The notes below the pieces were generated by a model. It was given only the letters and a program-made list of their open reading frames with translations, ran no database searches and was not told the origin of the DNA. From Chitinophaga polysaccharea (GTDB lineage: Bacteria > Bacteroidota > Bacteroidia > Chitinophagales > Chitinophagaceae): 64,000 bases of DNA. This document shows positions 36,328-45,263 of the stretch, piece by piece. How positions within the stretch are numbered: position 1 is the first letter of the stretch; every line of letters starts with the position of its first letter. The stretch spans positions 2,728,001-2,792,000 of the forward strand of contig NZ_CABFVU010000001.1 of assembly GCF_902150045.1 (NCBI RefSeq). The letters are read 5' to 3'. Made by a program: the position numbers and the translations under genes.

Positions 36328-38436
36328 TTATTTGTTGATCATTGCCAGAAAATCATCTTCCGACAAGATCTTGATAGTATTGATTTTTTTTGCTTTTTCC
36401 AGTTTGCTGCCTGCGTCATCGCCTACAACCAGGTAGTTGAGCTTGCTGCTCACACCGCTCATTATTTTGCCGCCTTCCTGTTCCACCATTTCCTCCGCTT
36501 CGCTGCGCTTCAGTTTATGCAGGGTACCGGTAAATAAAAACGTTTGCCCGTTGAGGTTACCTGAAGCATGCGTTTCCTTTTTGGTGTTGGTCATGCTGAT
36601 GCCCAGCGCAGCCAGCCTGTTCAGCATCTGGATATTGTCGTTGTTGGCGAAGAACAACCGGATGGAGCCGGCCACCTTAGGCCCAATATCTTCCAGTGCA
36701 AGGATCTGTTCTTCTGTCCAGTTTTGCAGGTCCATAATGTGGTTCACTGCATTGGCCAGTGTTTTGGCGGTAGTTTCCCCCACATAGCGGATACCCAGCC
36801 CGAAGATGAGGCGGTGCAGCGGCTGTGTTTTGGATTGTTCAATGGCCGACTGGAGGTTGGTCAGCGATTTTTTGCCGAAGCCTTCCAGTGCACCAATCTT
36901 TTCGAAATCCAGCTCATAGATGCCGGGTATGTCTTTAAGGAGTCCTAATGAAAAGAATTTGCGGACATTGCTTTCGCCGAAGCTTTTGATGTCCATGGCA
37001 TCTTTGCTTACAAAGTGGATCATTCTTTCCACTACCTGCGCTTCGCAATTGATGTTGGTACAGCGCCAAACGCTTTCTGTTTCCGGCTTTACGAGCTTAT
37101 CGTGGCATACGGGGCATCGTACCGGGAAAATGATTTCCTGCTCGCTGCCGTCCCGCAGGTCGGCTACTGATTTCACGATGTAAGGGATTACGTCGCCCGC
37201 TCTTTCCACCAATACGGTATCTCCCAGTTTCAGGTCTTTCTCTTTAATTACTTCTTCATTGAAAAGGGAAATGGATCCTACGGTCACGCCGCCAATGGGC
37301 ACTGGGTCAATCTTTGCTACCGGTGTGATGGAGCCGGTACGGCCCACCTGGAACTCTACGCTGCGGAGTTTACTGGTAGCCTGCCGGGCTTTGAATTTAT
37401 AGGCGATGGCCCAGCGCGGGTGGTGGGTGGTCATACCCAACCGGTCCTGCAGGTCATAGTCATTTACCTTGATCACCATGCCATCTATTTCATAGGGCAG
37501 GTTATCGCGTTCTGTTTCAAATTTCAGCACGTAGTCGATCACGTTCTGTATGCCTTTTACCACTTTCTTTTCTCTGGCGGGGCTGCGGAAGCCTAATGTA
37601 GACAATAGTTCCAGGGTGCCGCTATGTGTTTTGAGCACGTCCGGTTCTGTTTTCCCCGGGTTCATGTTATGATAGCTCATATGATAGAGGAATGCTTCCA
37701 GTCCGCGTTTGGCTACCTCGTTGGGATCTACCATCCGTAATGAACCGGAGGCTGCATTGCGCGGGTTCGCCAGGGGGGGCAGGTTATCGGCAATACGTTT
37801 ATCGTTGAATGCTTTGAAGGTGTTTTTATTGATGAGCACTTCCCCGCGTATTTCTATCTGGTGTATGCCATACTTTGAAAAAGAGGCCGATAGCGGGATA
37901 GAGCGGATCTGTTTAATGTTGGTGGTGATGTCTTCCCCGGCAACGCCATCGCCGCGGGTGGCGCCGCGAGTAAGCCGGTCGTCTTCATAGATAAGTGAAA
38001 TACTGGCGCCGTCGAACTTGGGTTCAATGCAGTATTCAATTTCAGCAAGACCAGCGCTTTCCCTTGCTTTGCGGTCCCAGTCAAGCAGGTCGTCTGCATT
38101 GTAAGAGTTTTCCAGGCTGAGCATAGGCACCAGGTGTGGTACCGTCACAAATTCTTTGGTGAGGCCCTGGGCTACCCGCTGGGTGGGCGAGTCGGAGGTA
38201 ACGAGGTCGGGATGTTCCTGTTCCAGTTTTTTCAGCCAGGCAAATAACTGGTCGTATTCATAGTCGCTGATCACGGGCTCACTTTCCACGTAGTAGCGCC
38301 AATCGTTATAGCTGATTACACGGCGAAGGGCATCCAGGGTTTCATCAATGGATTGCAGCAGTTGTTGCTGCTGCAAGTGGCTGAGCAGCTGTTTGGCCAG
38401 CTGTGCCAGGGCTATTTCTATCTCCTTTGTGTACAT
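36328..38436 (-). CDS. ligA: NAD-dependent DNA ligase
   Basis: A 702-residue ligase that seals nicks using NAD+. It has the Ia domain (ISYNDWRYYVESEPVISDYEYDQL), the adenylation site KFDGAS at about residue 138 with SISLIYEDDRLTRGATRGDG, and the OB fold. A four-Cys zinc finger follows (CPVCHDKL...CTNINCEAQ). Helix-hairpin-helix repeats (GLGIRYVGETTA) and a C-terminal BRCT domain (FTGTLHKLKRSEAEE) complete it. All domains of a functional LigA are present. Confidence 0.96.
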   Translation of the reverse strand: MYTKEIEIALAQLAKQLLSHLQQQQLLQSIDETLDALRRVISYNDWRYYVESEPVISDYEYDQLFAWLKKLEQEHPDLVTSDSPTQRVAQGLTKEFVTVPHLVPMLSLENSYNADDLLDWDRKARESAGLAEIEYCIEPKFDGASISLIYEDDRLTRGATRGDGVAGEDITTNIKQIRSIPLSASFSKYGIHQIEIRGEVLINKNTFKAFNDKRIADNLPPLANPRNAASGSLRMVDPNEVAKRGLEAFLYHMSYHNMNPGKTEPDVLKTHSGTLELLSTLGFRSPAREKKVVKGIQNVIDYVLKFETERDNLPYEIDGMVIKVNDYDLQDRLGMTTHHPRWAIAYKFKARQATSKLRSVEFQVGRTGSITPVAKIDPVPIGGVTVGSISLFNEEVIKEKDLKLGDTVLVERAGDVIPYIVKSVADLRDGSEQEIIFPVRCPVCHDKLVKPETESVWRCTNINCEAQVVERMIHFVSKDAMDIKSFGESNVRKFFSLGLLKDIPGIYELDFEKIGALEGFGKKSLTNLQSAIEQSKTQPLHRLIFGLGIRYVGETTAKTLANAVNHIMDLQNWTEEQILALEDIGPKVAGSIRLFFANNDNIQMLNRLAALGISMTNTKKETHASGNLNGQTFLFTGTLHKLKRSEAEEMVEQEGGKIMSGVSSKLNYLVVGDDAGSKLEKAKKINTIKILSEDDFLAMINK

Positions 38437-38601
38437 AATTGATATAACTGAGCCGTAAATTTAAACTTATCTTTCAGGTTAGGGATATGTCTTCAAAAAA
38501 ATCCGGTCACTTTGTTTTAAATGTGATATTTTTTTCTTTCATTTGAATATAGTTCCGCGCGTTATTCGAAAAACTGACGTTTACTGTAATTCCACGTCTT
38601 T

Positions 38602-39321
38602 ATGATGTCTATGTACACCAAGAACCTCAACACACACCTTGTTGAAATACAGGATTATTTCAAGGTAGCCATATCGGTCGACTGTGTTATTTTCGGCTTT
38701 AACAATGATGAGCTGAAAGTACTGCTGATAGAATCAGATCTCAAAGAATTCAAGGGCAAATGGTCGCTGCTGGGCGATATTGTAAGGCCGGAGGAAGAGC
38801 TGGATGAAGCAGCCTACCGGGTGCTGAAAGCTCGCACGGGGCTCGACAATGTGTATCTGGAGCAGGTGCAGACTTTCGGTGCAGTGGAACGCCACCCCGC
38901 CGGGAGAGTGATCACCGTAGCTTATTATTCACTGGTGAACATTGAACATGTGGAACTGAAGATGAGTAATAATGAGCTGCACTGGCATAGCGTAAAGGAG
39001 CTGCGTGAAATGGCGTTTGACCATAAGCAGATCCTTGACACCTGTCATGAGCGGCTAAAGCAGCAGGTGCTGGTACAGCCTATTGGTTTCAACCTGTTGC
39101 CCCGCAAGTTTTCCCTGCGCGAATTGCAGAACCTGTATGAAGCTATCCTGGATATGGAGCTGGACCGTCGTAATTTCAGGAAGAAGTTTTTATCGATGGA
39201 TTTGCTGATGGATCTGAATGAAGAGGAAGAAGATGTACCACATCGTCCGGCAAAGCTCTATAAATTTAATTTTGATAAATATGATCAGAGAAAGAAGCGG
39301 TATCTCGGGATAGGCTTTTAG
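38602..39321 (+). CDS. NUDIX-type transcriptional regulator (NrtR/AraR-like)
   Basis: A 239-residue regulator. An N-terminal NUDIX fold (about 20-145) is fused to a winged helix at the C-terminus (about 165-230: LPRKFSLRELQNLYEAILDM, NFRKKF). The Nudix box is degraded: GDIVRPEEELDEAAYRVLKA lacks the RE and EE catalytic residues, so it should bind a ligand without hydrolysing it. In Bacteroides such proteins sense arabinose (AraR); elsewhere NrtR senses ADP-ribose. No arabinose or NAD gene is adjacent, so the regulon is unknown. Confidence 0.85.
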   Translation: MMSMYTKNLNTHLVEIQDYFKVAISVDCVIFGFNNDELKVLLIESDLKEFKGKWSLLGDIVRPEEELDEAAYRVLKARTGLDNVYLEQVQTFGAVERHPAGRVITVAYYSLVNIEHVELKMSNNELHWHSVKELREMAFDHKQILDTCHERLKQQVLVQPIGFNLLPRKFSLRELQNLYEAILDMELDRRNFRKKFLSMDLLMDLNEEEEDVPHRPAKLYKFNFDKYDQRKKRYLGIGF

Positions 39322-39481
39322 AAATGGTCAGTATAATATTTTTTTCTCCCTTACTTTTTAAATCTCCCCTGTTCCTGTTAATTTAAATGAGGCGGAAATC
39401 CTTTACCAAGAAGGATTTGAGAAGATGTATGTATACCGGAAAATGGCTGTGTTAATTTTCTATCTAAAAAGAAAAAAAAAG

Positions 39482-39774
39482 TTTGTTTTTAACAAAAATT
39501 TAAGTAAGATTGTGTAAGATATACACATCCTAAGAAGCAAACTATTACCAGTTATAAAACCAAAATTTAACTCGTTCGCCAAAAACATTTTTCGTTTGTT
39601 TTATTACCGTATGTAGAAGATTCCATTTAACAAGCTTGAAAAACTATAAATCATTTATCACTCGTTTGATTTTATAGTTCCACGTTATGAATCATAAGAC
39701 TGCTAAGCATTAATGCCTTGTGTCTTACTTTACGCTTTCCCTTGTGCAGGTAATGTACAGGGGAAAGTTGTTTT
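39482..39774 (+). ncRNA. Candidate structured RNA or leader upstream of icmF
   Basis: A promoter-like TTTG (39482-39485), 19 nt, TAAGATTG (39505-39512; one mismatch to TAnnTTTG) is followed by three hairpins: 39642-39679, 39695-39727 (TAAGAC/GTCTTA) and 39735-39767 (CTTTCCCTTGT/ACAGGGGAAAG). The last is followed by TTGTTTT, a typical intrinsic terminator. No gene lies between here and the NUDIX-type gene stop at 39321. It is either a small RNA of about 255 nt or an attenuated leader of icmF. No cobalamin riboswitch motif is visible. Confidence 0.5.
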
Positions 39775-39962
39775 AGGGAAATACTAACCCGATTGGGGAT
39801 CAGTTAAAAAATTTGCAATAAGATCAGGAACCTGTTCAATCAATTCTAATTCTGTTTAAACCCGCGCTATGCCGGCATTTCAGCTGGTTTTTCCGTAACT
39901 TGCATTCTTCGTGGTTTTCATGCAGGAAGCATGGAGCCCTGGTCAAAAATCCGGTAATTGAT

Positions 39963-42900
39963 ATGTCTTATACACCACAACATAAGGTTCGCATTGTAAC
40001 AGCAGCAGCTTTGTTCGACGGGCATGATGCCGCCATCAATATTATGCGGCGCATTATGCAGGCAAAAGGCGCCGAGGTGATTCACCTGGGGCATAACCGT
40101 TCTGCGGCAGAAATTGTAGACTGTGCTATCCAGGAAGATGCGCAGGGTATTGCTGTTACCTCCTACCAGGGAGGCCATGTGGAATTCTTTAAGTATATGT
40201 ACGACCTGCTCCAGGAGAAGGGCTGCGGTCATATCAGGATATTCGGCGGGGGCGGTGGTACCATTCTCCCGGTGGAAATAGCGGAACTGCATGCTTACGG
40301 CATTGCGCGCCTCTATTCCCCGGACGACGGCCGGCAAATGGGCCTGGAAGGAATGATCGAAGACCTGATCCGCCAATGTGATACAGCGGTTAAACCATTA
40401 TCTGCCGGTGAGGAGAATATTTCCCAGCTGCAGGCAGATAAAAACCCAAAGGTGATTGCCAGGGCTATCAGTTTGGCTGAAAATGACATGCCGGTATCCC
40501 TGCTCAGCGGGCAGAAGACAAGGACCGCTGTTACCGTAGATGAAACTGCCGGCGCCCGTATTACCCATACGGCGGCAGACCCGGAAAGATCTCCCGTACT
40601 GGGCATTACCGGAACAGGGGGCGCGGGTAAAAGCAGTGTAACCGATGAACTGGTGCGCCGCTACCTGAATCATACCACCGATAAAACCGTGGCCGTAATT
40701 TCGGTAGACCCCTCCAAAAAGAAGACCGGCGGCGCCTTGCTGGGCGACAGGATCCGGATGAACTCCATTCATCATCCGCGTGCATACATGCGCTCACTGG
40801 CTACCCGCGAAAGTGATAAAGCCATCAGCGAACATATCCAGGAAGCTATCGACATCTGCAAACTGGCAGCGTATGATTTTATTATCCTGGAAACATCCGG
40901 GATAGGCCAGAGCGATACCGCTATCACCGACTATTGTGATGTATCGCTGTATGTGATGACACCGGAATATGGTGCGGCTTCCCAGCTGGAAAAGATCAAC
41001 ATGCTCGATTATGCAGATGTGATCGCCATCAATAAGTTTGACAAAGCCGGCGCCCTGGATGCCCTGCATGATGTACGCAAACAGTATAAGCGTAACCATA
41101 ATCTCTGGAACGCTAAGGAAGAAGAATTGCCTGTAGTAGGCTCCATTGCTTCCCAGTTCAATGATGCCGGTATTAACCTGCTGTTTGAAAAGGTAATGGA
41201 AAAAGTGGAAGAGAAAACCGGCGCCAGTTTCGGACCTATGGCCCATGAAAGCGTTAAGTCCACTTCCACCAAATCACAGATCATTCCTCCCGCCAGGGTA
41301 CGCTACCTCGCGGAAATTGCAGAAGCCATTACAGATTACAGCAAATGGGTAGACGAACAATGTAAGCTGGCAACACAATTGTACCAGGTGGAAGGTGTAA
41401 TGGCGCTGCAGCCGGCATCGGCCGCCGCATTGTCCGATATAAAGGCCCACCTGGAAAAATCATTGCATCCTGAATGTAAAAAACTGGTGGAAGACTGGCC
41501 TGCACTGGTGAAAAAATATACGGCGGATTTTTACGAGTTCCAGGTGAGGGACAAAGTAATTAAACTGCCACTGTACAGCGAGAGCCTCAGCCATAGCCGT
41601 ATTCCGAAGGTGTCGCTGCCTAAGTACAAAGACTGGGGCGATATTCTCCGCTGGCAGCTCACCGAAAACCTGCCCGGTGAATTTCCGTATGCAGCAGGTG
41701 TGTTCCCGCTGAAACGGGAAGGAGAAGATCCCACCCGTATGTTTGCCGGTGAAGGCGGCCCTGAAAGGACCAACAAGCGCTTTCACTACGTATCGCTCGA
41801 TCAGCCGGCCAAACGCCTGTCTACCGCGTTCGACAGCGTTACCCTCTATGGAGAAGATCCTGCGCTGCGTCCAGACATATACGGTAAAGTAGGTAACTCC
41901 GGTGTAAGCATCGCCACCGTGGATGATGCCAAGAAGTTATACAGCGGGTTTGATCTCTGCGATCCGAAAACATCTGTATCCATGACCATTAACGGTCCTG
42001 CGCCAATATTACTGGCGTTTTTCATGAACGCTGCCATTGATCAGCAATGTGAGAAATATATCAGGGAGCAGGGACTTACAGAAAAAGTAAAGGCGCTTAT
42101 CAGTACCAAATTTAAAGATCATCCGTTGCCACATTATAACGGCAGCCTGCCCGCGGGTAATGATGGGCTGGGTTTGGAGCTGCTGGGAATTTCGGGAGAA
42201 GAAGTACTGGATAAAGACGTATATGAAAAGATCAAAGCGCATGCCCTCAGTACGGTGCGGGGCACTGTGCAGGCGGATATACTGAAGGAAGACCAGGCGC
42301 AGAACACCTGTATCTTTTCTACTGAATTTGCATTAAAACTGATGGGCGATGTACAGGAATATTTCATTACCCAAAAGGTCCGCAATTTTTATTCTGTAAG
42401 TATTTCCGGTTACCATATTGCAGAAGCCGGCGCTAATCCCATTACACAGCTGGCGTTTACCCTGGCCAACGGTTTTACCTATGTAGAGTACTACCTGAGC
42501 CGTGGTATGAACATCGATGATTTTGCACCTAACCTGTCTTTTTTCTTCAGCAACGGCATGGACCCTGAATATGCGGTGATAGGACGTGTTGCCCGCCGCA
42601 TCTGGGCCAAGGCTATCAAGTATAAATACAAGGGGAACGACCGTTCCCAGAAGCTCAAATATCATATTCAGACTTCCGGCCGCAGTTTACATGCACAGGA
42701 AATTGATTTCAATGATATCCGTACCACGTTGCAGGCGCTGTACGCGATCTATGATAACTGCAATTCCCTGCACACCAACGCTTATGATGAAGCCATTACC
42801 ACGCCCACTGAAGAAAGCGTGAGAAGGGCCATGGCTATACAACTGATCATCAACCGGGAACTGGGTACCGCTAAAAATGAAAACCCGGTGCAGGGCTCAT

Positions 42901-43358
42901 TCTTCATAGAAGAGCTTACCGACCTGGTAGAAGAGGCCGTACTGGCGGAATTCAATCGCATCACCGAACGCGGTGGGGTATTGGGCGCCATGGAAAGAAT
43001 GTACCAGCGTAATAAGATACAGGAGGAGAGCCTTTACTACGAATCGTTGAAACATACCGGCGAATTCCCTATTGTAGGTGTAAATACTTTCCTGAATAAA
43101 AACGGATCGCCTACCATTATCCCGGCGGAAGTGATCCGCTCCACCACGGAAGAAAAAGAGTTCCAGATACATACGCTTGAAGCGTTTCAGCAAAGGCATC
43201 AGCAGAAGAGTGCGGCAGCGCTCAGGCAGTTGCAGCAGGTGGCGGTAAGCAACGGCAATCTTTTTGCAGAGCTGATGGAAACAGTGAAGCATTGCTCGTT
43301 AGGGCAAATCACGCACGCGCTGTACGAAGTAGGAGGGCAGTACCGGAGGAATATGTAA
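39963..43358 (+). CDS. icmF: Fused isobutyryl-CoA mutase (B12-dependent)
   Basis: A 1131-residue fusion of three parts. An N-terminal B12-binding domain (about 10-140) has [15 protein letters not shown] and GGGGGT. A MeaB-like GTPase follows (about 200-450) with the P-loop GTGGAGKSS. The (alpha/beta)8 acyl-CoA mutase domain runs from about 520 to 1131. It interconverts isobutyryl-CoA and butyryl-CoA, or related pairs, and the GTPase part protects and loads the cofactor. The length matches IcmF. ATG 39963 begins [11 protein letters not shown]; the upstream TTG at 39900 is not needed. No small-subunit or partner mutase gene is adjacent. Confidence 0.92.
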   Translation: MSYTPQHKVRIVTAAALFDGHDAAINIMRRIMQAKGAEVIHLGHNRSAAEIVDCAIQEDAQGIAVTSYQGGHVEFFKYMYDLLQEKGCGHIRIFGGGGGTILPVEIAELHAYGIARLYSPDDGRQMGLEGMIEDLIRQCDTAVKPLSAGEENISQLQADKNPKVIARAISLAENDMPVSLLSGQKTRTAVTVDETAGARITHTAADPERSPVLGITGTGGAGKSSVTDELVRRYLNHTTDKTVAVISVDPSKKKTGGALLGDRIRMNSIHHPRAYMRSLATRESDKAISEHIQEAIDICKLAAYDFIILETSGIGQSDTAITDYCDVSLYVMTPEYGAASQLEKINMLDYADVIAINKFDKAGALDALHDVRKQYKRNHNLWNAKEEELPVVGSIASQFNDAGINLLFEKVMEKVEEKTGASFGPMAHESVKSTSTKSQIIPPARVRYLAEIAEAITDYSKWVDEQCKLATQLYQVEGVMALQPASAAALSDIKAHLEKSLHPECKKLVEDWPALVKKYTADFYEFQVRDKVIKLPLYSESLSHSRIPKVSLPKYKDWGDILRWQLTENLPGEFPYAAGVFPLKREGEDPTRMFAGEGGPERTNKRFHYVSLDQPAKRLSTAFDSVTLYGEDPALRPDIYGKVGNSGVSIATVDDAKKLYSGFDLCDPKTSVSMTINGPAPILLAFFMNAAIDQQCEKYIREQGLTEKVKALISTKFKDHPLPHYNGSLPAGNDGLGLELLGISGEEVLDKDVYEKIKAHALSTVRGTVQADILKEDQAQNTCIFSTEFALKLMGDVQEYFITQKVRNFYSVSISGYHIAEAGANPITQLAFTLANGFTYVEYYLSRGMNIDDFAPNLSFFFSNGMDPEYAVIGRVARRIWAKAIKYKYKGNDRSQKLKYHIQTSGRSLHAQEIDFNDIRTTLQALYAIYDNCNSLHTNAYDEAITTPTEESVRRAMAIQLIINRELGTAKNENPVQGSFFIEELTDLVEEAVLAEFNRITERGGVLGAMERMYQRNKIQEESLYYESLKHTGEFPIVGVNTFLNKNGSPTIIPAEVIRSTTEEKEFQIHTLEAFQQRHQQKSAAALRQLQQVAVSNGNLFAELMETVKHCSLGQITHALYEVGGQYRRNM

Positions 43359-43361
43359 CGC

Positions 43362-43566
43362 CGCGGAGTTTGTCTGACTCAGGATTAAACTGATTACGCT
43401 GATTACGCTGATTTGATTTTGTAATGATTTAAAATGATTTGGGGAGATTTAAGCGGATATTCGCTTATGTCTCCCCAAATCATTTTTTAATCAGTTATAA
43501 AATCCAAAAAATCAAATCAGCGTAATCAGCGTAATCAGTTTAATCCTGAGTCAGACAAAATTCGCG
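43362..43566. repeat. Palindromic repeat element, copy 2
   Basis: A 205 bp inverted repeat related to the element at 19026-19212. The arms share TTTGTCTGACTCAGGATT and carry two GATTACGCT units instead of one. The central hairpin (about 43431-43488) has the same GGGAGA..AAGCG / CGCTTA..TCTCCCC core. It begins three bases after the icmF stop, again in the context TAACGC. Confidence 0.85.
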
Positions 43567-43729
43567 CGCCGAAGGCGCAGCGCATCAAAAAGCCCGCAAC
43601 TGATGCTGGCGCCCGGAAGAAGCGCTTTTGTGAAGTTTCCGGCCGCTGATGAGGACGATGATTGATAAATCGTTTAAGCAAATCCATAAAACTTTTCTAT
43701 TTTAGGGTTTCCTAAATTCAAAAAACGTT

Positions 43730-45160
43730 ATGGTTGCAAGGAGAGATTTTCTTAAGAACAGCGCCCTGGTAGCAGGCGTAGTTGGGCTTGGATTGCCCAA
43801 AACAGTATTTGGCTGGAATGGGTATACTTCCCAACGCCCGCCCCTGGCAAAGCGGAAATTCACCAGCGAAGCGGTGGAAAAAACAATTGTAAAGGTGAAA
43901 TCCCAGATCGCTGACACCAAACTGGGATGGCTGTTCGAAAACTGTTTCCCTAACACGCTCGATACAACGGTTAACTTTAAAAAAGAAAACGGCCGGCCCG
44001 ACACGTTCGTGATCACCGGTGATATCAATGCCATGTGGCTGCGCGATTCCTCAGCCCAGGTATGGCCTTATCTGCCACTGGTAAAGGATGATGCCAAACT
44101 GAAAGAAATGGTGGTAGGTGTTATCAACCGGCAAACGAAATGCATCCTCATTGATCCGTATGCCAACGCCTTTAATGAAGGCCCTACCGGCAGCGAATGG
44201 GATAAGGATCTGACCACCATGAAGCCTGAGCTGCATGAGCGTAAATGGGAAATTGATTCGCTGTGCTACCCCGTACGCTTATCTTATAATTACTGGAAGA
44301 TCAGCGGTGATAACACGCCTTTTGATGATAAATACAAACAGGCAGCCCAGCTGATCGTGAAAACATTTAAGGAGCAGCAACGTAAAGACGGCCACGGTCC
44401 TTACAAATTTCAGCGGAATTCGCCCGTACAGTCTGATACCGTTGCCAACGGAGGCTGGGGTAATCCCATTTCACCGGTAGGCCTGATCGTATCTATCTTC
44501 CGTCCTTCTGATGATGCTACGGTGTTTCCTTTCCTGATCCCTTCCAATATGTTTGCCGTAGTATCGCTGCGTCAGCTGGCGGAGATCAGCGAAGTAGTTT
44601 ATAAAGACGCTGCCTTTGCGCACGAGTGCACACAACTGGCAGACGAGGTAGACCGCGCTATTAAAGCACATGCTATTGTGGAACATCCAAAACTGGGTAT
44701 GATGTATGGCTTTGAAGTGGACGGCTTCGGCAACCGTTTGTTCCTCGACGATACCAATGTGCCCAGCCTGTTGTCTATTCCCTACCTGGGATATACCGGC
44801 ATTGATGATCCTTTGTACCAGGCTTCCCGTCACTTTGTATGGAGCAATTTCCAGCCCTGGTTCTACCGTGGCAAGTATGGCGATGGCGTGGGCAGCCCGC
44901 ATACCGGTAATGATTATATCTGGCCAATGAGTATTATCATGAGAGCTTTAACCAGTCATGATAAAGAGGAAATAGCTTCTTGTATTAAAACATTACGCAA
45001 CACCGATGGCGATACCGGGTTTATCCATGAATCTTATCACAAAGATGACCCGACTAAGTTCACCCGTCCGTGGTTTGCCTGGGTGAACACCCTTTTCGGA
45101 GAGCTGATCCTGAAAGTAAGCCAGGAATATCCTGACCTGCTGAAGAGACAATACGCATAA
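43730..45160 (+). CDS. Glycoside hydrolase family 125 protein
   Basis: A 476-residue exported exo-alpha-1,6-mannosidase-type enzyme. A twin-arginine signal (RRDFLKNSALVAG) at the N-terminus is followed by the (alpha/alpha)6-barrel of GH125. Clear family segments are TGDINAMWLRDSSAQVWPYL, NGGWGNPISPVG, and HTGNDYIWPMSIIMRAL. GH125 enzymes remove terminal alpha-1,6-mannose from N-glycans or yeast mannan. No susC/susD or other glycosidase gene is adjacent, so it is outside an obvious polysaccharide-utilisation locus. It follows the second palindromic repeat by 160 bp. Confidence 0.9.
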   Translation: MVARRDFLKNSALVAGVVGLGLPKTVFGWNGYTSQRPPLAKRKFTSEAVEKTIVKVKSQIADTKLGWLFENCFPNTLDTTVNFKKENGRPDTFVITGDINAMWLRDSSAQVWPYLPLVKDDAKLKEMVVGVINRQTKCILIDPYANAFNEGPTGSEWDKDLTTMKPELHERKWEIDSLCYPVRLSYNYWKISGDNTPFDDKYKQAAQLIVKTFKEQQRKDGHGPYKFQRNSPVQSDTVANGGWGNPISPVGLIVSIFRPSDDATVFPFLIPSNMFAVVSLRQLAEISEVVYKDAAFAHECTQLADEVDRAIKAHAIVEHPKLGMMYGFEVDGFGNRLFLDDTNVPSLLSIPYLGYTGIDDPLYQASRHFVWSNFQPWFYRGKYGDGVGSPHTGNDYIWPMSIIMRALTSHDKEEIASCIKTLRNTDGDTGFIHESYHKDDPTKFTRPWFAWVNTLFGELILKVSQEYPDLLKRQYA

Positions 45161-45263
45161 ACAATCCGGAATATTCCTGTCAGGGATTTTGTGGCTTATG
45201 TTCAATATATTGCGAACATATACCATAAAATCCCTGATTTTTTTAGTTATAAACAGCAGACAG

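Noticed and set aside
39775..39962. A cobalamin riboswitch before the B12-dependent mutase
   Set aside because: No B12-box or GCCACTG-like core was found in this stretch or in the hairpin region before it.
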